Shown here: positions 23,301 through 31,792 of the stretch, piece by piece | Layout of the letters: each line of letters starts with the position of its first letter | Position numbering within the stretch: the first letter of the stretch is position 1 | Assembly (NCBI GenBank): GCA_029465975.1 | Contig: CM055754.1 | Coordinates: 8,320,264 to 8,384,263 of the forward strand | Direction: 5' to 3' | DNA: 64,000 nt | Source: Dallia pectoralis | Lineage: Eukaryota; Chordata; Actinopteri; Esociformes; Umbridae | The notes under the pieces: generated by a model | Seen by the model: only the letters and a program-made list of their open reading frames with translations | Database searches by the model: none | What the model was told of the DNA's origin: nothing | Made by a program: the position numbers and the translations under genes

Positions 23301-25563
23301 TGTTGTGGTTATTCTATGTGTTTGTCTAAGGGTGGGTAGGCCGACTGGTGTTTAATGTGTTTGTACTACTGATACTATCTGATACTATGTTTACATTTGC
23401 AGACTTTACATGGTGTAAATTAATGTGGAAATTGAATGACCACATAATCAAGCAGGAATAGTAGGGTAACATGGGGTTAAATGCCCTTCACAAATGTGTA
23501 AAAAATCTCTAAGATACAAATATGTTATGTGTGATATGTGTGTCATATAAATGTTGATGATTGAAGTGGTAATAGGTTAGGTTTGTATGTTGTGATTCCA
23601 TGGGAACATCTTACAGATAAACATTTGCTTCAAACTGTAATTTAAACAGGTTCTAGCCCAGTTACCCAAGGACATTTTTTTGTTGTTTTTTTGTTGACAC
23701 TTTCCATAAAAAATCACAAAATAACTTCTGTTGTAGCCATCTGTGTATTTTTTTTTCTAAATGTGGAGGTTTTTCTGAAGTCTGTTGTGCATCCAGGTAA
23801 TCTGTAATCAAAGCGGTGTTTTACGTAATGTGTTTCAATCGTTTTTAAGTATGTTAAAACACGCCTGCAGTTTAAACCGAGATTGATTTGAGTGCTAAAT
23901 GCTGATCCTGTCGTACTTGCTACATCTGTTTGGGTTTTAGTCGCCCTGATGTCCGTCCAAGATGGGCACAACAGATGCTTCTGCTATGTGGTTTTTAACT
24001 GTTAAATGTACTTGATTGTTATACACCTGTCCTTCTAGTGTAAGGTGCTGGAGCAGCGTATGGAGGAAGGCATGGTGTTCACGGAGTATGAGCTCATCCC
24101 CAAACGCCGCCCGGCTTGTGACTGCAACATTGCCCAGCTGTCTGAAAGTGGAGAGAGGAACCGCTTCCAGGACGTGCTACCGTACGATGACACGCGGGTG
24201 GAGCTAGTACCCACTAAGGAGAACAACACTGGTTATATCAACGCCTCACACATAAGGGTAATGTTCCACAGGGGTTAAATATAAAAACAAAAAAGCTGGA
24301 CCAAACCATTTCACGTGGAGAGAGGGGGTGCTTAATGCGCAAAAACAGAGGCTCTCTCAAAGTCTACTTGTTGGCAAAACAAGAAAATATATTTACTTTG
24401 AGCGTTGTCTACTTCCGGTTTTGATAAGTTGTAACCAAACTTTGGTCCACTTACGCCTCGCCGTTGTCCCGATTCTGTTGGTGTTTAAACAAGCATTTAG
24501 AGAACACAAATGCTTCAGTGGTTGAGGTCACTAACCGGATACCTCATTTACCGTTTCCTAGATTACTGTGGGAGGAGAGGAGTGGAACTACATTGCCTCT
24601 CAGGGTCCTCTTTCCAACACCTGCCAGGACTTCTGGCAAATGGTGTGGGAGCAGGGCGTGGCCATCATTGCCATGGTTACAGCAGAGGAGGTGAGAGCAT
24701 CTTTGGTAAACTGCTGTTTGTTTCATACACTGTTTGTTTCCTAATAATTCCTCTCTATTCTCTAACCCCAGGAGGGGGGCAGGGAGAAGAGCTTCCGCTA
24801 TTGGCCGCGGCTGGGCTCCCGCCACAACACGGTGACGTACGGGCGCTTCAAGATCACTACACGCTTCAGGACGGACTCTGGTTGCTATGCCACTACGGGC
24901 CTGAAGATCAAACACCTCCTGACGGGCCAGGAGCGCACACTCTGGCACCTGCAGTACACGGACTGGCCGGACCACGGCTGTCCGGAGGACTTCAAGGGCT
25001 TTCTCAGTCAGTGGCGTTTCAGCACATATATATATATATGTATTCAAATTAGCAAGCCATATCCTGGCATTTAGATTTGTGATGTCTAAAATATTGTTTT
25101 TTATTCCCCAGCGTACCTGGAGGAGATCCAGTCGGTGAGGAGACACACCAACAGCACCAGTGACCCCAAAAACACCAACCTACCTGTTCTGGTCCACTGT
25201 AGTGCCGGTGTGGGTCGCACCGGGGTGGTCATCCTCTCTGAGATCATGATTGCCTGTCTGGAACACAACGAGGTAAACACTGAGCTATACAATGTCAAGA
25301 ACGCATGAGTCACCTTGCCAAGATTGAACACAAGTCTAGTCCTTTTGCAGCGTTAGAATTTCACACCTCTACATCAATAGGTGACATGGGCCCCAGAACC
25401 AATGAAATGATCTGATTCTCCATATTTTCTCCAGATGCTGGACATCCCGACAGTTCTCAACATGCTCCGTCAGCAGCGCATGATGATGGTGCAGACCATC
25501 TCCCAATACACCTTCATCTACAAAGTTCTCATCCAGTTCCTGCGCAACTCCAGGCTCATCTAA
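5990..25563 (+). CDS. ptpn21: tyrosine-protein phosphatase non-receptor type 21 (FERM-PTP), complete coding exons
   Basis: Eighteen coding exons join in frame to 1,181 residues (human about 1,174). Exons: 5990-6169, 11129-11298, 11805-11902, 13165-13232, 13706-13776, 15130-15217, 15460-15548, 19330-19417, 19590-19669, 20192-20252, 20888-20963, 21101-22569, 23132-23266, 24039-24257, 24562-24690, 24772-25006, 25112-25272, 25435-25563. All introns are GT-AG. The start codon follows an acceptor at 5868, giving a 5' UTR segment at 5869-5989. Order: FERM domain (about residues 23-310), long Ser/Pro-rich linker, C-terminal PTP domain ending in SRLI. In the linker, SLSDATML and ELTNVQMQ-type motifs favour PTPN21 over its paralogue PTPN14. 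The family product is a cytoplasmic, cytoskeleton-associated phosphatase linked to Src, EGFR and Hippo signalling. Introns are full of transposon remnants; no coding exon is broken. Confidence 0.96.
6170..7660. other. first part of ptpn21 coding intron 1, no feature seen
   Basis: AT-rich intronic sequence. Small open frames (such as 7053-7235 and 7304-7495) show no recognisable protein and no flanking splice sites in a sensible frame. Confidence 0.5.
7844..8946 (-). mobile_element. Tc1-like transposon, inactive
   Basis: Flanked by inverted ends (TACAGTGTATCCAGAAAGTA on the left, its complement ending GGATGCACTGTA on the right) and a TA target. Minus-strand reading shows the N-terminal helix-turn-helix of a Tc1 transposase (VDLKDRIVLRHRS, GYRKIFAALKVP, with IICKWKK) at about 8480-8610, then degenerate catalytic-core sequence (MLWGY-like). 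Stops and frameshifts throughout make it non-functional. It lies in ptpn21 coding intron 1, opposite to the gene. Confidence 0.85.
9438..10182 (-). repeat. near-identical tandem copy of 7669-8413 (truncated Tc1 plus its flank)
   Basis: Bases 7669-8413 recur here at a constant offset of 1,769 bp. I found only two substitutions (T/A in the flank; C/G in the inverted repeat, CAGCCCTTC versus CAGCGCTTC). The copied block begins about 175 bp outside the transposon end and stops inside the transposase. It therefore arose by DNA duplication, not by transposition. Confidence 0.95.
10184..10350 (-). repeat. third, partial copy of the duplicated block with internal deletion
   Basis: Bases 10184-10324 match 7780-7920 (offset 2,404). 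They are then joined directly to sequence equivalent to about 8073 onward (GATGGTATTGTCTAGGAGAT), so about 150 bp is missing inside. It carries the CAGCGCTTC variant of copy 2, so it probably derives from that copy. Confidence 0.9.
10950..11030 (+). repeat. short LINE 3'-tail-like fragment
   Basis: The phrase TTCTCAGTCAACTAACCTGG followed by TAAAATTAAGGT resembles the 3' tail common in salmonid and other fish retroelements (CTCAACT...CCTGGTTAAATAAAGG). A related tail occurs at about 35380-35425. Confidence 0.45.
12360..13020. other. unassigned GC-richer patch in ptpn21 intron 4
   Basis: This intron segment is noticeably richer in C and G than its surroundings. It has two unrelated short open frames (12481-12666 and 12709-12987) with no recognisable domain. 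It may be a decayed retroelement. No inverted or direct terminal repeat was found. Confidence 0.3.
14505..14842. mobile_element. palindromic MITE in ptpn21 intron 6
   Basis: The left end TACAGGTGGAACTCAGAAAA and the right end (TTTTCTGAGTTGCACCTCTGTA) are inverted. Complementarity continues inward for roughly 100 bp (TATCGTGCAAAAG / CTTTTGCACGATA; TTATTTATTTCAGTA / TACTGAAATAAATGA). TA flanks fit a Tc1/mariner-type target. There is no coding sequence: it is a non-autonomous, fold-back element of a type widespread in fish. Confidence 0.8.
15677..16401. mobile_element. degenerate hAT-like DNA transposon in ptpn21 intron 7
   Basis: The left end TAGGGGTGGATGATATGG and the right end ATTTGTCCCAGACCTAG resemble the paired ends of fish repeats that begin with CAGGGCTGGGCGATATGG and end in CTCCCAGCCCTA. 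The 152-codon open frame inside (15963-16421) is hydrophobic and low in complexity and does not resemble a transposase. Assignment rests on remembered consensus ends. Confidence 0.4.
16437..17322 (+). mobile_element. Tc1-like transposon remnant (salmonid Tc1 type)
   Basis: Plus-strand words track a Tc1 transposase gene in order: a linker-like segment (CTTCCTAGAGTTGGCC), the region near the last catalytic residue (GAATGTCCTTGAGTGGCCCA, then GGACTTGAACCCCGTTGAAC), and the 3' end (CTTCTACAAAGTACTGAATA). The helix-turn-helix and much of the core are deleted or unrecognisable, and the frame is broken. Ends near 16440 and 17320 carry the GTTCAGACCCT / GAGTCTGAATAC type of inverted repeat. Confidence 0.75.
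17525..18640 (-). mobile_element. second Tc1-like transposon remnant, opposite orientation
   Basis: Minus-strand reading follows a different fish Tc1 family: transposase 3' end near 17580-17660 (AAAGGTGCCACCTGTTTCCT), catalytic core near 17760-18020, and an N-terminal part near 18200-18460 that includes a damaged helix-turn-helix. A Rex3 tail is inserted at its right edge (18657). Many stops; inactive. Confidence 0.65.
18644..18934 (+). mobile_element. 5'-truncated Rex3 (RTE-clade) insertion with 13-bp target-site duplication
   Basis: The insert 18657-18921 holds only the last part of the Rex3 reading frame (open from about 18664 to 18896; motifs GHLVRMPPGRLPREVFQ and GRPRTRWRDY). It is followed by GGATAAGCGG and a short (GATGA)n tail, the microsatellite-like tail typical of Rex3/RTE elements. 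The 13-bp sequence ACATTATTATGTG stands on both sides (18644-18656 and 18922-18934). Orientation is the same as ptpn21, in intron 7. Confidence 0.92.
20275..20316. repeat. (CA)n microsatellite
   Basis: About 20 CA units in ptpn21 intron 10, only 22 bp downstream of the donor at 20253. Confidence 0.95.
21101..22569 (+). CDS. ptpn21: ptpn21 large linker exon (coding exon 12)
   Basis: This 1,469-nt exon codes for residues 357-846, the intrinsically disordered linker between FERM and PTP domains. It has two WW-binding PPxY motifs: PPPY near residue 561-564 (after YR) and PPAY near 762-765 (WEPPPAYP). In the PTPN14/21 pair such motifs bind the WW domains of YAP, which suggests a Hippo-pathway role here too. 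Conserved blocks include SPMSSNPSITGSDV, RPANSTPDLSRHLY, VQTFQEDSLPVAHS and HKKSLSDATML followed by an acidic SSEEEEFEDE run. The exon is very GC-rich compared with its introns, which produces long shadow frames on the other strand. Confidence 0.95.
23267..24038. other. ptpn21 intron 13, no feature seen
   Basis: Plain AT-rich intron; no repeat or reading frame of note. Confidence 0.5.
24039..25563 (+). CDS. ptpn21: ptpn21 phosphatase-domain exons (coding exons 14-18)
   Basis: These exons code for residues 892-1181. The P-loop HCSAGVGRTG is encoded at 25195-25224, with the catalytic Cys codon at 25198-25200 (residue 1115). The general-acid loop reads WPDHGCP, with the Asp codon at 24970-24972 (residue 1074). 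Other PTP signatures are NTGYINASHI, WNYIASQGPL, DFWQMVWEQGV and the Q-loop region SQYTFIYK. The domain is intact, so the enzyme should be catalytically competent. I recall mammalian PTPN21 as having Glu in the general-acid position, so the Asp here is of interest. The stop TAA is at 25561. Confidence 0.95.
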
Positions 25564-26050
25564 GTGCAAACTTTGTCCTGTTCAGGCGGCACTTCCATAG
25601 GGGCGTGGCCTTTTGCTCTAAAGCAGACATGGCCTTTAGCTCTATAATGGCGATGGTAGCGGTTGTCCCTTTTTCTAAGTATTATTGGAGGCAATACTGC
25701 GACTGAATTTGGTGGTGAAAAAGCAGCATCACCATCTGAAGACGTCTTTGTGTCACCCTCTTTAACAGTATTATTGAGGTATCACTGTGTGGTTTATACA
25801 CTACATGATTACTGACACAAAACCCAGCACTTTTACAGTACAGTAACATGCTGTATATAGCAAAATTATGCTGAAACTGCAGTTTGTTTTAGCTGCGTGT
25901 ATCTTTATTTGATTGATGTAAATCATAATTGTCGCAGAGATATTTTTATCACCGATACGAGTTTTTACAATGCGTTTGCTGGATGATGGCCTTTTTTGTG
26001 AAGGACTTGACAAATTGTTCAATTAAAAACTCCTGAAGGAAGTTGCGAAT
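25564..26050 (+). other. ptpn21: ptpn21 3' UTR with candidate poly(A) signal
   Basis: Non-coding sequence after the stop; an ATTAAA hexamer at 26022-26027 is a plausible polyadenylation signal. The true end is not visible from sequence alone. Confidence 0.4.
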
Positions 26051-26260
26051 GGTTACTTTTGAAATGAAGGAGAACTTGTCTGAAGAGTGTAGATGTCTTT
26101 CCATATTCCAACTTTGGAGGTATTAGGCTTGTCACTGAGACCATGGTTTGATTTGGAAATACGTTTTGTTTTGTTGCCTGTAAGCCTCACGTTGGGGATC
26201 CTGGGGATTTGCAACCAAAGAGCTGAAATCATTGAAGAATCTTATTCTGTTTCGTACAAA

Positions 26261-26757
26261 GTTAGTGCTTCCGGAAAGCATTTACAGCGTTTCACTTTCT
26301 ACATTTTGTTATAGCTTTATTCCAAAATGGTGTCAATTCACTTTTTTCCCTCAAAATTCTACATTCAATAACCTATAGTCACAAAGTGAAAGAAAATATG
26401 ACATGTACATAAGTATTCACAGCCTTTGCTCGATACTTTGTTGAAGCACCTTTGGCAGCAATTACAGCCTCAAGTCTTTTTGAGTATGATGCAACAAGCT
26501 TGGCGTACATATTTCTGAGTAGTTTCTCCCAATCTTCTTTGCTTGACCTCTCAAGCTCCATCAGGACCTGGCTAGGTCATGAGCGGTGCCTGGTTTCCTC
26601 CAGACATGACCCTTTGCATTCATGCCAAAGAGTTCAATCTTTGTTTAATCTGACCAGAGAATCTTGTTTCTTATGGTCTTGAGAGTCTTCCCCGAACCCT
26701 TTTGTAACTTAACAAAATGTGAAGTGAAACACTGAATACTTTCCGGATCCAGTGTAA
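26261..26757 (-). mobile_element. Tc1-like transposon deletion derivative
   Basis: Inverted ends GTGCTTCCGGAAAGCATTTA and CTTTCCGGATCCAGTG enclose about 500 bp. Minus-strand frame 26379-26561 preserves the C-terminal signature of Tc1 transposase (KLVASYSKRLEAVIAAKGAS). The remainder is fragments of the core, so most of the gene is deleted. Confidence 0.85.
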
Positions 26758-26759
26758 CT

Positions 26760-29700
26760 TTTGGTGTGATTGAGGTAGGTAGAATGTATATGTGTAAATA
26801 ACAACCCATTCATTTAATCCTACATACCTGGAATTGATGCTATTTTTATCCTATTAATACTTTTTAAAGATTATACACTAAACTATATGCCAATTTAAAC
26901 CGAACATTTGCTTTTTAATAAACTAAATTGGGTTTTGTTACAATCGGTAAAACATACAAATCAAGTACTTCTACTTAACCTGTTGTTTCTTAGACTGATT
27001 TGACCTGGGATAGATATTAGGAACCAGATATCGGGACAATGAAACACACTGAGTGTTTAAAATAAGTGCTGTAACTAAGGTTAAATCAGTATAGGCTCTT
27101 TTAAGCTTTCTTTATCAGTACCTTTTAACATTTGTTAAGTGTATACATCTGCATTGGAAACGCTTCATGTATAAATGATGCATAGAACAGAAATGTCACT
27201 GATGGAATTTGTTGTGAATGACAATCTCTAAATTGTTTTCTTTTCTTGCATTGATTTTTAGATCAGTCACTTTGGATATTATAATGCAAGGAAGTAATAT
27301 GTGTCACACCAATTTAATACAGAAAGACATTAAGGGGACGTCCCAATAGTAAGACTATATTCCCTTGCCTCCTTATATTCATAAGTACTGATAAAGTATT
27401 TGGTAGGAGGCTTTATTAAGGAGGCTATTAATATAATCGAAAACGCAAGAAACAGCTATATGGACCTACATGGTATTTTGATATGTCATCCTGTTCACTA
27501 TATGCTTGGTGTATTGAATAACCCGCACATTAGCATGAACAGGTTAACACAAAATACTGTAGCATGTTTTTTGACATGTGGATATCTTTCCCTTGACATT
27601 TAAAATGTAAAAGAGTTACAAATATCAAGGAACATGTTAACTTGTTTATTTACCAATTATTTACAGATATGCTGTTTCCTTGTGGTGAAAGAATAAGAAC
27701 ATCCCTAACTTAAATGGCCGTTTTGACCCCTTTTGGCAATACGGTAATTTGTGTTTCTTGTAACTGTCTAAATGAACCTGTAGAGATTTGTGCTCACTTT
27801 CCTTAAGAAATATGTTTGAACTGTTGAAGTTTAAATGCATTCTTGCATGGTGGTTCTCTCAAGTATTATTTGTACAACATGCAAGCTGGTCTTTTAACTA
27901 CACGTGACTTCTGGCATTGTGGCTTGAGAACACCTTTCACTTTTCTGTCCAGAGCACATCGCAATACATTTTTAGTCGACCAGCTGTTATCTCACAAACG
28001 TAAATCAAACATTTGCATTATTTATTAGATCAGATGTTTGTCTTCCCTTATGACCTCCCATGTTGTCCAAGTATGTGTGATTTCTTACATGCTATTCGAC
28101 ATTGATTGTAGAAGGGGATGCATGTAAACAACGATTTTACCAAGTCGCTCTCCTTTTTTGATCAGTTGCAAGCATTGTTTAGGAGTGTAGAATCTCAGGG
28201 ATGTAACATGTGAACAATCCTTGTACAGCAAGGAATATTTATTTTCATAGTTTAGGCAAAGTTTAGGAAATATATTGGTATATTTTGGAGTATTTTTTCA
28301 GCTCTTTGCCTAGAAACACACTGCCAAAATAAGTGTTTAGAATTATTAAAAACATAATGACTGTTTACTAAAAAATAATGAAGTTCCATGAAGTTTCTTG
28401 TAAAAAATATTTATTGAAATTAGGTGATTCCTGATAAATTCCAATTTGGTCAATGTTACGTTTTTGTAAGATCCTTAACTTATTGGGATGATATTTTAAG
28501 CAAATTTATTTATAATTCATCATTTGCACAACCAGAATATTTCTTCCTGACCGATTAAGATCTATTAAAACTACACTAGTTTGTTTGCCAGTTCTGATGG
28601 ATCTGACAGACTATATATTTTTAGTTTTTTCAAAAAAAATCTAGTAAATGATATTACTGGAACCATTTCTGTTTTAATTAACTGTTAACACCATCAGTGG
28701 CTTGTCTTGTCAATATTGAATGAATGAATCCCTGATTTATTTGCTACTAAAGAGCAAAAAGAAATATGCCAAAATGGAAATAAAAAATGCCCTATGACAT
28801 ATGTCTTTTCAAACATAACACTTACATATTTGTATTACCTGAATAATCTAATGTTTTAACTAAACAATCAGCTGTTTCTTAACCAAGGGTTATGTTAACA
28901 TGTGCTGTTCACAAAACATTTAAAAATGTAATGCCTTTTTATGGTGTCTGACAGAGTTGACTTAATTCAGTTGCATCATATTTTTTTAAACAAAAATATG
29001 GTTGTCTTTTTACAAGGTGTGATGGTTGATGCATTGGTTTATCAAAATATATACTGAAATGTATTAAAATGTGTGGAAGAATGATTGTCCCAATTTTAAT
29101 TTCTGTTTGGATTATTTGCATAAATAATTGCACTGTATCATTTTAGTATTACTTGTTAAATTAGGCTACCTTCGTCATGACCTGAAATTAAGAATTGTCT
29201 TTACCCCAGTGAGATATTTAGAAAAACGCATCCTTCAGGTAAAAGTGCATTCTAACTCGAGTAGAAAACCAATACCTGCTATAGCAGAGTTAAGACACTA
29301 CCCTATACCAGGTGGAATACACTGCATATTACACCCTGTTCTCCATAGTGTGTACTATTATTGGCAATGGCTGTCAATACAGAGACTGACAGGCTGCAAA
29401 AGAAATCTGTATTGTAACAGTAAGAGTTGTTTGATTAGGTTTTTTTTCAGAAAAGGTATTGACTTTCTTCGATAACCACCTCTTCAGAGATGTCTATTAG
29501 GAATGGGGACGCAAAAATTATTTTATCATAACCAGAAGTTGGACAAAAATCTATATGCTTGCTTTGGAATTATACATGGATTTGTGATGATTATTTAGAT
29601 GGAAAATGTTTAAACTTCGAACATATTATATTAAAATGGAAAAGAACTATCTTACAATTGAGCGACAGAGTAGATATTAGTTGTTGTTTTTTAAAAACAT

Positions 29701-30235
29701 TTGTTACACGTTGAGTCAAGATTTTGTTAAAGATCATACTATTATATATGTATATTATATATCATACAATTCTTGTGATATGTTAAAGCCCTTAGCTTTA
29801 ACATAAAATTGTATGAATGTGTTCATTTTTAAAGAACTGTATTTGAAGGGCTAATTCTGTCTGGCATGACAAACAGCTAAACTCATTATCATATGATAAA
29901 GTCATTATCTTCACATCTAAAGTAACCATTTAGGATTTGTGCCTGTGATGTACATCATCTGTATTGACGCTACATACAGTTGCGTATGCATTTGTGCTGG
30001 ACAGAAACTAAAAGTGATTATCTGAATATTGTCAGGGTCTGACAGAGGGGACTGTCCCATGGATATGCAATGACTATGGGGTTAAACCAAAGGCCGTAAA
30101 CTTCATGAAGATTATCATAGACAGAGTAACCAATTATACTCTGAAGTGTATAGAAACAGGCAAATGACTAAATGGATTGCATAGTGCTACGTGATGGAGC
30201 ATGACATTTACCCAAAACACCGCCATATTAACATG
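26760..30235. other. ptpn21-fam98b intergenic region, first part
   Basis: About 3.5 kb of AT-rich sequence with many short open frames (longest 29128-29475, 115 codons) that show no domain, no codon bias and no splice context. I see no RNA gene or recognisable repeat. Confidence 0.5.
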
Positions 30236-30980
30236 CACTGCTCAAAATAATTAAGGGACACACATAACCATTACAGTATAACACCGAGTCAATTAAACTT
30301 CAGATATTAATCTGTCCAGTTATGAAACAAAAGCGATTGTGAATCATTGTCATCTGTTCTGTTGCAAATGAAATTGACAACAGGTGCACTGGAGTCCTCA
30401 CAACCCCCAAGGAGGGAATGGTTTTGCAGGATCGGGGCACAGACTATTGCTCCTCTTATCCTTTCTGACCAATTCTTCTGTATTTCTTCATGTTGCACTT
30501 GTCACTAATATCAGCATGAGGTGATACCTGCTGCCCATTCAGATTGCACAGGTAATCCAGCTCCTCCAGGATGGCACATTCACACGTGGTTTGTCATGTC
30601 AGCATTTAATGTACCAGAAGCCAATAACAATCAACAGAAGGTCTACTGGGGCCCGGATAACACACCATTTCAATGATGGTTATGGGGAGAATGTACCACA
30701 TCACGCTGTGAATCCCACCCTGCTGTGTATGAGACTGAGTAGGCACAGGCTGGTCAGAGTGCCCATGATGACCCGTTCACCTTTAAAACCCATCTACAAC
30801 GTGCACAAAAGCATCAGAACTGGGCCTTGGAGCAGAACAAGGTTGCCTTTTCCGATGCGTCCTGTTTTCTCTTAGATCACATGGACGGCCGTGTATTTGT
30901 GTGCCATTTACCTGGGAAAGTGATGGCACCAGGATGCATTGTGGGAAAGAAGACAACAGATTTACATAAGGCAGGGCTGG
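30236..30980 (+). mobile_element. composite remnant of two Tc1-like families
   Basis: The left part (30236-30590) begins with CACTGCTCAAAATAATTAAGGG and continues with words of one fish Tc1-like family up to the start of its transposase (TCCAGGATGGCACATTCACA). From about 30600 the sequence switches to the transposase core of another family, the same as the elements at 40629 and 43836 (compare GATGGCACCAGGATGCATTG with the matching phrase near 41191). The frame 30591-30875 is a degraded piece of that core. The matching right end is missing. Confidence 0.65.
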
Positions 30981-31792
30981 AGCCAATCAGGGCTAATTGA
31001 TTACCAATATATTTAAAACCCTGACCCAAATAAGCCCTTTCATTTGGTTGAATTAACTAAGTGATACTTTCTGAAATGTAAAGTTTAATAAAAAACAAAA
31101 TAAGGACCTTCTCCATTTATATCAGAATGTATTTTCAAATGTTGTTACATTTCTATCAAGAACCTACCTTTTGGTAATGAAGACTAAATTAAGGTGGGAC
31201 TCTTCAAATGAAAATCTATTATAGGAAATATTCATCTCATAAAACTAATAATTTCCCATCAGCAAAAAAAATGGTCATTAGTAGTTTGATTCACTTTCAG
31301 TATTACTACAACTCTCCAGAGAAATTGTCCTTAACATATTTGAAAACGAAGTTTCAATACAGTTAGCATCTTAATCAAACATCAAATATGTAACAAAGAA
31401 TGCCATAGTGTTGTCCTAGAAAAAGCAGGTTTAACTTAGAGCATACACATTATCCATTTTACAGATGAAGTGATGTGGAGCCGTGTTTACAAGCGTAACC
31501 TGTTTCCCCACATACCTATCTACGTCACCTTTTGCTATTGTTGCCAACAGCAGAGCTGGCAAACAAAACTGGGTCTTTAGCATTGAAGGCAAACACCCAC
31601 CACACACCTCTATGACTTGTGCAAAAGGATTAACTTACTAACAGACCACTTCTTAATAAACCAAACTAAGTCAGCTTCCATCGAGCTTATGTTACATTTC
31701 TTACAATATCTTATCATTAAAATAGTCAAATCAAGTTTAGTTTTTAGGTAAAGAAAACTACCCACTAAAAAGTACCATTAACTTCTATGGCC

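Noticed and set aside
29128..29475. 115-codon frame in the ptpn21-fam98b gap
   Set aside because: No domain or codon bias; length is compatible with chance in 5 kb of sequence.
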